Assembly: GCA_958450325.1 (NCBI GenBank)
Contig: OY288251.1
Location: forward strand, 68,837,666 to 68,901,665
Direction of reading: 5' to 3'
DNA: 64,000 bases
Source of the DNA: Agrostemma githago
Lineage: Eukaryota > Streptophyta > Magnoliopsida > Caryophyllales > Caryophyllaceae
Below are positions 35,901 through 45,812 of the stretch, in pieces. The notes beneath the pieces were generated by a model, which worked only from the letters and a program-made list of their open reading frames with translations, was not told the origin of the DNA and did not search any database. Position 1 is the first letter of the stretch. Each line of letters opens with the position of its first letter. Position numbers and translations under genes: made by a program.

Positions 35901-37325
35901 TGATTTTTATGGCTTTTTCTTGGGCCGGATCTCTTTTTTTTCCTCCATGATGAAATCTTCATCCGTGTCTTGGTTGGCTGCATTCACTATTTTGATGTAC
36001 TTAATTTGTGTGTTTTTGGACCTGCTGTCACTCTTTCCCTGATGGCTATTCCATAGCTTTCTTCTATGTGTTTTTTTTCCAGCTGCACAGCTTTTTTGCA
36101 TTTCGGTCTCATTAAGGTGGTGTTTGTGTTTTTGTTCTGCAGTGACAAGCTGGGCAGTGGTAGGGTCTCCCTCGGAAAATGCGGCAGGCAATGGTCCAGA
36201 GATAGTTTCCATTGGTCATGTATTGAATGAATGGTGAGCTTATATACCTTGTGATTTTGATAATTTCTAGTATGAAACTAGGACCGCTAAGAAACTAATC
36301 CATCTTTTCTGTTCATGACTACTTCACCCAAACCCCTCCTTCCCTTAAAAACCACACCTCAAACCGCCACCTCACAGCCTTACGTAGGGGTAGCAATAAT
36401 TTTGGTTTTGGTTTTGGTGAGGAAAAGGTGGTTGGTTCTTTTGTAAGATGATAGTGAGGATTGGGGTGGTTATCAAAGGGAGGCAGTGGTGGGATCAGTA
36501 TCAGCTGTTCCACCAGTGAGGGTGGACCGCTGGAGTTGGAGTGGTGTGGTTAGTTGTGGCTATAGAGTGGAGGACACTGAAAGGAATAATGTAAAGGATA
36601 AAAAAAGAGATACGAGTGGGTGTTGTTGGTTGTGTGGGTTATGGTACGATAAGTAACTAATGATGGCTTAAGCTGATTTCAGTTCTCGATTTTACTTTAT
36701 CACAAGTAGTTGCGAGTCGTGTTGCCAGCTCTCGTGAAAGACAGTCTCATAGTCTCTCACAGTCTCATGTTGATATAACATGAGAAAGCATATAATTATA
36801 AGTGTAATTAATGCCCATAAGTTCTTGAATGATACTGTACTCCCTTTGTCCCAATGAAATGTTTACATGTGCTTTGTACACAGACCTACAACATATCCAA
36901 AACAGAAACGTAAACTAACTATTGACTGAAACACCCAAAAAAGTGAAGTGAAAAATATTGACTCAGAAGGAGGAAATATGTCGAAGAAAAGCTTGCCTTA
37001 TGTCACGACTCACGACAATGCCTTATATGAGACTTTGTGTTGGGTTTATGTTGTTCTGAGAGTGGTTTCTTTGTTAGGGTTCGAAATGGTAAGACTGACA
37101 AATGTGGTTTATGATCCGTTTGATATTCCATTTTTTGACCAATGTGTTTCTTTGGTACAATGTTCCAGGGATGAGGAATACGATCGTGGTAAAAGAAAAA
37201 AGGTGAGGGGTCCAAAGAACTCATTTGGTGGACCTAATTTATTCCAAGAAATATCTTCAAAGAAGGCAAAATTTGCAGCAAAGAAAAGGCAGCGTGTTCA
37301 TGTAAATGAGCCAGTCAGGATATGA
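29942..37325 (+). CDS. UBP23: Ubiquitin carboxyl-terminal hydrolase, UBP23-like (USP family)
   Basis: Eleven exons: 29942-30202, 30462-30576, 31884-31994, 32499-32671, 32830-33156, 33728-33853, 34427-34969, 35072-35149, 35248-35800, 36143-36233, 37169-37325. They join to 844 codons plus TGA; the Arabidopsis protein is about the same size. The enzyme is a Cys protease that removes ubiquitin from proteins. The catalytic Cys is about residue 98 in GLVNLGNTCFLNS. The His is about 352 in HSGHYYCF, with the acidic partner in WYSLDD (about 368-369). QEDAHEYMIHLLESMHKCC and GGRLRSQVKC are family blocks. CxxC pairs (CLQC, CERC) form the zinc site in the fingers. After the catalytic domain comes a long Ser/Lys-rich region and a very basic C-terminus (RGKRKKVRG, KKRQRVHV), probably for nuclear or nucleolar entry. 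The acceptor of exon 9 could instead be 9 bases further on. All phases close. Confidence 0.93.
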
Positions 37326-38089
37326 TCCAGACTGTATTTTGTGGAAACTATTCACAAGTTATGGTGCTCGGTTCATATTTCAGACGGATGACGCCATGAA
37401 GAAGCTGTAATGGCACTAACCCAGGTTCAAATTCGGCATGCTATGAAATAATCGAGAAAGTAGAAGCAGTTTGGGTGGGTGGGTGTCGATGGCATGGCAG
37501 TGGATGACTTCACTTCACGGGGTGCATGTTGATCCAACACTGCAGTTTTTTTGATGAAACTAAATTTTTTATTTGTTTAAATTTTGAGTTATAGTACTAA
37601 AGTGGTTGATAATTTATGACTACTGGGTGAGTGAGTGAGTGGGTGATGTATTATTTTCGTTGATGCAGTGTGTAGTACTCGTAACTAGTAAGTGATGTGT
37701 ACTGGTCAATGATATTGCTGAATAAAAACATGTATGGAGGACTCTAATCCAAATTTTGTTTACTCTGTTTTTACCTTTCATTCTTTACAACTTGGTCTTC
37801 ACTTTGTTCAAAAAATTTGTTGGCTGAACCCGAACCCGAACCCGTGTTCATGCCTCACGGTCCGCAAATAAACTCCAAAACAAATTACTCCTATTGTCCA
37901 ACTGTCCAAGTCACGGACCAAATTCCTATTCCTTTTTTGTTGTTTTCCAGTAATGATAAGCCTGAGCTACACACTAGCTATTTATCTTATAAATTGTCGA
38001 TAGTTTTAAAGATTTTCTTTAGTCGTGATTTCGTGAATGGTGTAAAAAAGCAAACTTGTATTTTGAATTTGAATGAAGGAGGTATGTCT
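37326..38089. other. 3' flank of the UBP23-like gene
   Basis: 3' UTR and intergenic DNA. GTGA tetranucleotide repeats near 37626-37642 and a CCCGAA hexanucleotide repeat near 37826-37843. No gene seen. Confidence 0.5.
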
Positions 38090-38300
38090 CTACACAAATT
38101 CTTGTTTGTGACGGGGATATCCGTCACAAACAAATGACGGGCAAATAGATACCAAATAGGGGGATAAGACAAAAGTGAAGAACATGAAGGTGATTTTTAC
38201 ATGGGACCTAGATAAATAATTGTTTTCATCCCCTCAACTTGATCTGTCTTAAGCTTGCGACGGATATATCCCTCGTAAGAGAGACCAACTGATGTCTCTA
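38090..38300. mobile_element. Foldback MITE of the GACGGAT family
   Basis: The left part has TTGTGACGGGGATATCCGTC, a small palindrome; the right part has CTTGCGACGGATATATCC. Relatives in the window: about 28780-28880, 29047-29110, 53485-53560 and 54303-54470. They share the words GACCCGTC, CTTGTGACGGATA and TAGATAAATAATTG. Confidence 0.55.
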
Positions 38301-38464
38301 ACACTGAAGGAGGTATTAGATAATGGTCCATTGGTCTACAATAGGTGGGTCGCTACTCGCTAGTTACTTGTGTGACAAAAATGCTACTTGTACTATTCGC
38401 GACTTTTGCATTGGGTGGGTAGCTATTCCTGACACGAAAATAATCGTATTCATGATTTTTTTTA

Positions 38465-39041
38465 CGAAATTACTTTTTTCTAACGAGACTTTCCTCAATC
38501 CTAACGAATTTTCTTAAAAATTTTCATTTATGCCCTTGATTTATACAAGCTCTCTAATTAATCCTTCTAATACATACCTTTGATCTCTACCAAAAAAAAT
38601 GATTAATCAATCGATCTCTTGTGAATTCAACTATGAATCTTACTTCTCCAATTAATGATGGTATAATTTCGCTTTAATTATTAAGTTGTGTCTTTTTTAA
38701 TCAATTTATTATAAAGTTCATCAACTAGGGTTTGGTGATTCACTTTAATTTTAGGGATTTTTTTAGGGTTTGGTGATTGATTTTAAATTTAGGGATTTTT
38801 TAGGGTTTATGGATCTTGTTTTTTGATATTACATTGATTGATCGATCGATTAAAGAGATGTTTTAAGATTTGTATTGAATTGCATCCAAGAATGTCGAAG
38901 ATAACTTTGGAAATTAAGAAAAAAAAATGTTGATGTTCAATTTTGTTACAGTGAAAATCAGATCACTTTTTAGAATGAGAAGGAAATGACAAGGACAAAT
39001 TCGTAATGTGTCGTTAGATGCTCGTTAGGAAAAAGCACGAC
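38465..39041. mobile_element. Non-autonomous TIR transposon, copy 1
   Basis: The left end CGAAATTACTTTTTTCTAAC and the right end CTCGTTAGGAAAAAGCACGA match the ends of the element at 45202-45812. Both sides are flanked by TTTTTTTTA (38456-38464 and 39042-39050), consistent with an 8- or 9-bp target-site duplication. The interior is AT-rich and non-coding. Confidence 0.75.
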
Positions 39042-39050
39042 TTTTTTTTA

Positions 39051-40395
39051 TCATGTAAATCAAGAAATTTAAACTCCCTCCAAAAAAAAGGATATTTGAC
39101 AATTTTATCCCTAAATTGTTTGATTATTTTAATTATATCCTTCCTTTTTGAAACAATCTTTGGTCGTGTATAACTCTTACGAAATACACCCAAATTTAAA
39201 AAGACAAAATAAAAAGAAAAATGATAAATAAAACCCTTAGTTTGTATCTAAGAGGTTAAAGATGGAAACAAATTTTTAATACTTGTATTAATTGCATCAA
39301 TATATGTGTAATTTATTCATTAATTTATAAGTTCGTACCAAATTATGAAGGCTTTAAATCCAAATCAAAATATGTGATTTTTTTTTTCACATTGAAAATC
39401 TCAGAAAAACAATGAATTTGGAAAAGGGAATATCGTTTACAGAAGTTAGAAGAGTCAAATTTTAATGAATGGTTTTATCTTTCCCAATAAAAAAAGAATA
39501 AAATATGTTGATGAGAGGCAAATGGAAGTCAGCCAGGACTAGGAGGGCAGGTCAAAGTAGAAACATTCTAGTATTAGCAAAAGGACCCACCAAACCAAAC
39601 CAAACCAAACCTTGCTGCCATACTGGTGACCACAACTCATAACATTGGCGACTGTCGACTGTCTGACTGACTGTCGCACTATACTTTCTTCCTTCCTTCC
39701 CATTTCGCTTGCATCTACCATGAATATGAAAAAGAATTTATGATCATATCCCGCGTACCAACAATTCAACCCCCAAGGTATGTTCATGTTTTTCCCATGC
39801 CCCCTCTAATTTAATTTCTACCTGCTACTTACGTACGTACACTGTACACTGCCTCTTCCTGCAATTTCGCTCTCCATTTTCTCCAATTTTAGGCACCCTT
39901 ATATAACTCTATCCAAGATCGATAGAAATGACTCCGCCATCCATGGACTGATTATTATCGATACCCTTTCTACTCGACCAACCTCATGCGTCAAGTGTGG
40001 CCCTCTCTTCTCCAATTTTGCTTTTGGGTAACCACCGTGGGATGGGACCCATTGGTTCAAGAAATAGACGGAAGATGTTTTAGCTCATTAATTAAGATTA
40101 GGTATCGTCTTCGTTGAAAAAAAAAATAGATGGAAATGTGGAAGGGATGGATACAAGGAGGAGTGGAGTTTGGTGTAATTAATTATATTTAGATATACCT
40201 GATTTGCAGTCTCATACCTAACTCATTTACTTGGATTGTGACTTATATCGTCACATGTGACATACCAACTCTTTGTAACTAGCCCAATACATCATTTCTG
40301 ACTTAGATCAACTGTCTGTATGTTTCAAATGCTAAATTGCTAGACTTGTTGCTGTTGCTGTTGCTGTTGCAGTTGCAGGAGCACCCTGTCGTTCG
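39051..40395. promoter_or_regulatory. Upstream region of the purine permease gene
   Basis: A CCAAA repeat (about 39590-39610) and ACGTACGTAC/GTACACT words (39831-39850) occur. TATATAA at 39900-39906 could be the TATA box. A GTTGCT repeat ending in GCAG (about 40346-40378), 17 bases before the ATG, could be the acceptor of a 5'-UTR intron. No coding exon recognised. Confidence 0.45.
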
Positions 40396-41541
40396 ATGTC
40401 TGCTGACAGTTCCACTAGGGAGCCCATGTTAGGTCACAAAATCAGGAAGATTAACTACTCCTACTGCAAATTTCTGCTCACGCCTCCCGAATCCTACCAT
40501 GGAAATGCCATCTCGTACTGGCTGCTTCTAACCCTCAGCATCGCAGCAATGCTCATTGCATTCCCTGCTTCCAGTATCCTCTCACGTGTTTACTTTGACA
40601 ACGGCGGGAGCAGCAAATGGATCCTCAGTTGGGTTTCTGTTGCAGGCTGGCCGCTAACTGCGTTAGCCTTACTTCCCACCTACTTCTTCTGCAGGAAGAC
40701 TCCAACCCGTCTCAACTGGCGACTTGCTCTTTCCTATGTCGTCTTGGGATTCCTCAGCGCTGCTGATAATCTTATGTATGCCTACGCCTACGCGTACCTT
40801 CCAGCTTCGACTGCTTCTCTTCTGGCATCCTCTTCTCTGATCTTTTCAGCGTTATTTGGTTACCTACTTGTGAAAAACAACTTGAATCCCTCGATAATGA
40901 ACTCTATCATCATCATTACTTTTGCATTATCCGTCATAGCCTTGGACTCAGACTCCGACCTGTATGGCAACGTGAGTAAAACCCAGTACGCGATGGGGTT
41001 TGTGTGGGATATCTTAGGCTCGGCACTTCACGGGCTAATATTCGCGCTGTCTGAGCTGGTTTTTGTTAAGTACTTAGGGAGGGTATCATTCCATGTGGTG
41101 TTAGAGCAGCAGGTTATGGTTTCCCTAATAGCATTCATATTTACGACAGTTGGCCTCGTCATTGGCACTAGTATGCAGGAAATTAGATCAGAAGCGAGAG
41201 ATTTCAAGGGTGGCGCGACTTCATATTATATGGTCCTTACTTGGAGTGCTATTACATTTCAAGCAGGCGTATTGGGTGCGACCGGGATTCTGTTTTTGGC
41301 CTCGACGATGCTGGCAGGGGTGCTGAATGCTATCAGGGTGCCTGTGACAAGCATTGCAGCAATCATACTGTTGCATGATCCCATGAGTGGGTTCAAGATC
41401 CTTGCTCTGGTTGTTACTTTTTGGGGATTTTGTTCTTATATCTATGGATCTTCTGCTAGTGGTGGTTTGAGTGATGAATTGTCAGTAAACACTAATGAAG
41501 AAAACAATGTGGGGAGAACTGAGATACACATAAGCCAGTAA
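40396..41541 (+). CDS. PUP11: Purine permease, PUP11-like
   Basis: A single coding exon of 381 residues with about ten hydrophobic membrane segments and both ends probably cytosolic. Family blocks include SYWLLLTLSIAAMLIAFPAS, the very conserved DNLMYAYAYAYLPASTASLL (residues ~128-147), SALFGYLLVKN, SALHGLIFALSELVFVK, FHVVLEQQVMVS, GVLNAIRVPVTS and the final HDPMSGFKILALV…WGFCSYIYGSS. PUPs belong to the drug/metabolite transporter superfamily and carry adenine, cytokinins or related bases across plant membranes. The closest remembered relative is Arabidopsis PUP11. Substrate cannot be read from the sequence. The ATG at 40396 is preceded by a possible 5'-UTR splice acceptor; a further N-terminal exon cannot be ruled out. 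Confidence 0.93.
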   Translation: MSADSSTREPMLGHKIRKINYSYCKFLLTPPESYHGNAISYWLLLTLSIAAMLIAFPASSILSRVYFDNGGSSKWILSWVSVAGWPLTALALLPTYFFCRKTPTRLNWRLALSYVVLGFLSAADNLMYAYAYAYLPASTASLLASSSLIFSALFGYLLVKNNLNPSIMNSIIIITFALSVIALDSDSDLYGNVSKTQYAMGFVWDILGSALHGLIFALSELVFVKYLGRVSFHVVLEQQVMVSLIAFIFTTVGLVIGTSMQEIRSEARDFKGGATSYYMVLTWSAITFQAGVLGATGILFLASTMLAGVLNAIRVPVTSIAAIILLHDPMSGFKILALVVTFWGFCSYIYGSSASGGLSDELSVNTNEENNVGRTEIHISQ

Positions 41542-43798
41542 CATTGATTCCACATTGTTTGGATGCTATTATTTTTTCACAAATTATACTGAAAGATGGT
41601 CTCACACAGTCACGCGTGAGATATACAAATGGATTGTTATACAGTGTGAGACCCGTGTTACAGAATTAAGAATATTAGTTGTCTCTTTATTAATGGGTAC
41701 TGAGTTGGATAGGCAAGACTAAGAGTAAGGAAAGATTGATTGTTCAAGTGAGTTGGATTGGAATCTCACTTTAATGTCCTCTTGTATGATATTTTTATTC
41801 CAAGGAATAATAAGGTGGGGTTTTAATGGTGTACATTGTTTACTCCCTCCCATTTGTGAAAATAACTTTTGTTTTTTGGTTCAACGAAGCGCGCACTTAG
41901 TCGCATTATAATATAGGAGAAGAGAATTCGAATCCGGGACCTATTGTCTATGATCTGATCGACGATTTTACAAGGGCAGTTAAGCAATGTACCTTTGGTA
42001 GTCTTTCTCTTTCTAAATGTTCTTCTCACTTTGTTAATGCTATGTGACACCTCTACAGGGTGACTCATCAAGATGTTAAAGAATAAAGATATTAGGTAAA
42101 CTTGTTAGAGACGAAGTTATAAAAGGAGAAATGAAACAATCTTTAAGAACTTTTCAAAAAAGTAATACAAACCATCTTTAAGAGACAAAGGGAGTGTTTT
42201 ATTGGCTTCATCATAACATGATTTACATGACCGGCGCCACATCCTCTATCCAACTTTCTATACCCTTTCACTTTATCAATACCTATTTTCTTTTTTCCGT
42301 CAACCTAATCCTAGATATTTTCAATTCTTGAATCTGCCCCGATCTTTTTAACCATTATACCAACACAACCAATCCAAGGTATACCAAAGGCATATGAGTT
42401 TGATATGGAAGTTTAAGTCGACGGGTCACGTATGTACTCACGTGTATTATAAAATGATCATTTGTCTGCTCAAAGCGGAGATCAAATACGACTATATATG
42501 TTGTGCAGCTAAGTGTAAGCTCTTAATCTTAATGGAAGTGGATGATATCGTACTCTTGTGGATAAAAGTTCGATATTCTTAGTGACCTATAGGCATGTTA
42601 ACTCTGATGATTGAGGCCCAACTGTAATCTTTTATACTGTCCTGTTATTATTAACGGTTGCGGACAACAAACGGTTGTGACTTGTGAGCATTGCGATGTG
42701 GCAAGAGATGAAAATGAAATGGGATTCTGTGTGACATCAGAACGAAGCCGACATAACTCTCATCCGCATCTAATGAATGTCACATCCTACACTGCATTGA
42801 CATTCCTCCCTATCTATCTTGCCCATACCCATTCCTTACTTGCCTCTTCTCTTCTTATTCCTCCAACTTCTATGCATACATGATTGCATTCCCTCATATA
42901 TCTGCAGCACACTGTCACTACAGAATAACCACCTCACAAGCAATCACAGCATCTTTTCATGTGTGGGCCCGTAAGAATACACGGCTGACCACGATTCATA
43001 CTGCTTTACCCGTTTTCGAGTAAAGCAAACGAGTCATTCGAGTCATGGGTCTGATCTTCTGTCCTGTCAAAATATCGGCTTTGGAGTATGGATCTATACT
43101 GCAAATAAAACGATTCAGTAAACTGATATAACTAAAATGACCGGACCTTTTTCCAAAGGGCAAGATGCTCAACATGAGGATAAAGATTGTATGTATAGCA
43201 GTTAACACATGAGTTTAAGACAGTTGAGGAGAACAGGAATGCAAAGTTACAAGTAGCATTATTGTTGAATTTGATTCAAAATGTTCGGAAAACAGTACAG
43301 TAGTAACTAACAAGTGACAGATTAGCATTAACAGGTAACAGGATGCAGTAGTTGCGTCAGGGATGGATTGATTATATTCTCCATTGAGATGATTTATGGA
43401 ATATATTCTTACTAATCCAATCTATACAGCAATAGGAAGGAGCCAACGAAGCCCTAGCTAGTAGTTCCCGAAATGATTACTATGGACAGCCGTCGTCTCA
43501 GAAACCAAGAAATATTAACCGACTTAACTAATTTCTTCAAACATTACATAAATGTAGGGACATTCATTATATTCATTCATTATTATTCCTGAGATCTAGA
43601 TTAATGCTCTCAAAGCTGATACTGAAAGCAAGTTGATCGATCATGGAAAAAAGGAGGTCACTTTCTATTCATCTATCCCACAAAATAAAAATAAAAATAC
43701 TCCTCAATAATCATACACCAAACTTAAGGAATTCTTCAACCTTATCCTTATCCCACAATGCATCATTTTTACTCATTGACATTCTTTTTTCAGCACCC
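41542..43798. other. Gene-free region between the purine permease and glutaredoxin genes
   Basis: A GGTCTCACAC…GTGTGAGACC inverted pair (about 41598-41655) just after the permease is a short foldback element. A possible degraded Stowaway MITE spans about 41843-42194 (CTCCCTCCCATTTG at one end, AAAGGGAG at the other, no clear TA on the right). ORFs near 42394-42883 and 43643-43828 show no motifs. Confidence 0.45.
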
Positions 43799-43805
43799 TA
43801 TAAAT
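43799..43805 (+). promoter_or_regulatory. TATA box of the second glutaredoxin gene
   Basis: TATAAAT, 109 bp upstream of the ATG. Confidence 0.7.
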
Positions 43806-43913
43806 TGGTAGTCAGCCCCAAGAACTAACACAACTCACCCAAAACACCTCAGCTTGCTTATTCCCCCCCTATACCAACTCATTCCCTCAACTCACAAGCA
43901 AAAACACAAAAAC

Positions 43914-44222
43914 ATGGAGTATGTGATCGAGTTATCGAGGACTAAGGCAGCTGTGATATTCACGAAAAGCTCGTGCTGCATGTGCCATAGCATTAAAACA
44001 CTGTTCTACGATCTAGGAGCGAGTCCTGCAGTGTATGAACTAGATAGAGAGGCTAAAGGCAGGGAAATGGAGACTGCCCTCCAACTGTTGGGATGCAATC
44101 CTACTTTCCCTGCCGTGTTTATTGGTGGCGAGTATGTAGGGTCCGCTAAGGACGTCCTAGGAGCTCATCTTAATGGCTCTCTCAGAGATTTGCTCATCCA
44201 AGCCAAAGCTATTTGGTTTTAG
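43914..44222 (+). CDS. CC-type (class III) glutaredoxin, active site CCMC
   Basis: Intronless, 102 residues. An upstream in-frame ATG at 43854 exists, but MEYVIELSRTKAAVIF at 43914 matches the usual family start. The active site TKSSCCMC lies at residues 18-24 with Cys21 and Cys24, so both thiols of a dithiol site are present. The glutathione-binding part reads FPAVFIGGEYVGSAKDV: the usual Val-Pro is Phe-Pro. The C-terminus AKAIWF is close to the ALWL motif through which such proteins bind TGA factors and the TOPLESS corepressor. CCMC members include the ROXY developmental regulators, but AIWF and length do not identify a given ROXY. It is the same orientation as, and 6.4 kb from, the third glutaredoxin gene. 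Confidence 0.95.
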   Translation: MEYVIELSRTKAAVIFTKSSCCMCHSIKTLFYDLGASPAVYELDREAKGREMETALQLLGCNPTFPAVFIGGEYVGSAKDVLGAHLNGSLRDLLIQAKAIWF

Positions 44223-44787
44223 TATTTATTACAGAAAACATAATGCATGACAAAAAAAAAGAGAAGTGAGTCAAGAGCTTGTGTTTTTTTAATGAGCTTT
44301 TTGATGACAAACCATTATGTAACATACTGGTCTGTAATATCAAACTTTTTTTTAGCTTCGTCTCACCTGCACGCTGCACTATCAGAATTTGACAGCCTGC
44401 CCTGCAGTTAACTGTCATCTGTGACCATTCACTAACTTTAACCACGTTTGCAAATGAACATTAACGGTTTATGATAATGATTCATGTCAGACACTCAGAC
44501 AGTCCCGATGAAATATTAAAAATATTCTACGTTAAAATATACTCCATAATCCGTATAAATAAGAGAGAACAGAATACAAAATTGTAACTTAATATAACTC
44601 TGCTTGGAGTAGAATTGCAGAGGAAAAGTAAACTAACAAAGCAAGAAATACAACCATTTCGTCTAAGGTGGTTCGGCCTGCTACAATCTAGAGGCCTACT
44701 CTTCTAAACATTGTCGTGTCTCACGTGTCTAAGTGTCCGATACTACTATTCCCTGCCAAGTTTTCATTTTTTTGGTCTCAAGTGAAG
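44223..44787. other. 3' flank of the second glutaredoxin gene
   Basis: 3' UTR and non-coding DNA. No repeat unit or gene recognised. Confidence 0.5.
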
Positions 44788-44908
44788 CTGCAGGAGTTAG
44801 TTAAGCTAAAAGTTAGTTATATAGTAACATGTTTGTTATAGAAGTTAGTTACAATTAGTTAGAGTTTGTTAAGAGCTCAAACCATGTGTATATAAGCGAA
44901 GCAACCCG
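44788..44908 (+). mobile_element. LTR-like promoter fragment abutting the tandem array
   Basis: Repeated GTTAGTTA words, then AGAGTTTGTTAAGAGCTC and GTGTATATAAGCG at about 44886-44898, look like the U3/TATA part of a Copia-type LTR. No matching second LTR, primer-binding site or retrotransposon ORF is seen nearby. Confidence 0.35.
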
Positions 44909-45201
44909 ACCTCCAATTTATACAGTGTCAAAGGGTTTGAATAATCATTATTAGGCATTCTATTCCTATCGACAAATTTTCGTCAAAAAAAATTCGTGTT
45001 AGATCAATTTTCCCCGCTTACAAAAAATAGTAAAAAACGATCGATTTTGAAGGTTATTATCCACGTTTTTTCGGCCTTTTGGGTCCCGAAATAAAATGAT
45101 TCCAAATTCGCGGCAAACAAACCCCACACCAAATGAAATGTTCTGGTTTAATATGAAGGTCATATGGTTTTAAATCGAGACCTTTAACAACCATAATTTT
45201 A

Positions 45202-45812
45202 CGAAATTACTTTTTCCTAACGAGCCTTTACTCAATCCTAACGAAAATAACAACACTATTCCAATTATACCCTCTCCATAATTTAACCTAACTTGTAATT
45301 TTTCTCTCTTCTTCTTTGTCTCTTTACCTCCCCAATTTCTTTAATCAACTAAACTCTTTTGAATTCGATTATAAATTTTAATTCAATTATCAATGAAGTA
45401 ATATCATTTTAATTAATTTTTTAATTAATTTTTTAAATTAGGGTTAGAGATTTAGGGTGCATTATGATTTTTCTTTTCATGTAATTTTTTTAATTCGGTT
45501 TTTTACTATCTTATTTTTCTTTTATTATGTCAAATTAAACTTAATTAATTGTGTTTTGGGTGGTGGTTGTTGGTGTTGATAGGTTTAATTGTGTTTTGGG
45601 TGGTGTTTGTTGGTGTTTTGGGTGGTGGTTGTTGGTGTTGATAGGTTTAATTGTGTTTTGGGTGGTGTTTGTTGGTGTTTTGGGTGGTGGTTGATGGGTG
45701 GTTGAATTTAGGGTTTTTTTTTAAAGAAAATCAATTTGGGTGAAATGACAAGGACAAATTGGTAAAATGTCGTTAGGATTGAGTAAAAGCTCGTTAGGAA
45801 AAAGCACGACCC
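45202..45812. mobile_element. Non-autonomous TIR transposon, copy 2, inserted in the tandem array
   Basis: 611 bp between two copies of TAATTTTA (45194-45201 and 45813-45820). Terminal repeats: left CTTTTTCCTAACGAGCCTTT, right its inverted form AAAAGCTCGTTAGGAAAAAG, continuing through ACTCAATCCTAACGA. Neighbouring monomers read CCATAATTTTATCGTTCGAG, which shows the uninterrupted target. The duplication length of 8-9 bp suits hAT or Mutator-like elements. An internal 62-bp G-rich tandem repeat lies at 45584-45700. Confidence 0.88.
45584..45700 (+). repeat. 62-bp G/T-rich tandem repeat inside the transposon
   Basis: The word TTTAATTGTGTTTTGGGTGG recurs with a 62-base period (45584 and 45646), built of GTTGGTGTTTTGGGTGGTGG units. 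Confidence 0.85.

Noticed and set aside
41900..41945. Possible tRNA B box (GATTCGAATTC region, minus strand)
   Set aside because: No matching A box or acceptor stem found.
41843..42194. Stowaway MITE with both ends
   Set aside because: Only the left end is convincing; the right end lacks TA and pairs poorly, so it is mentioned only in the regional entry.
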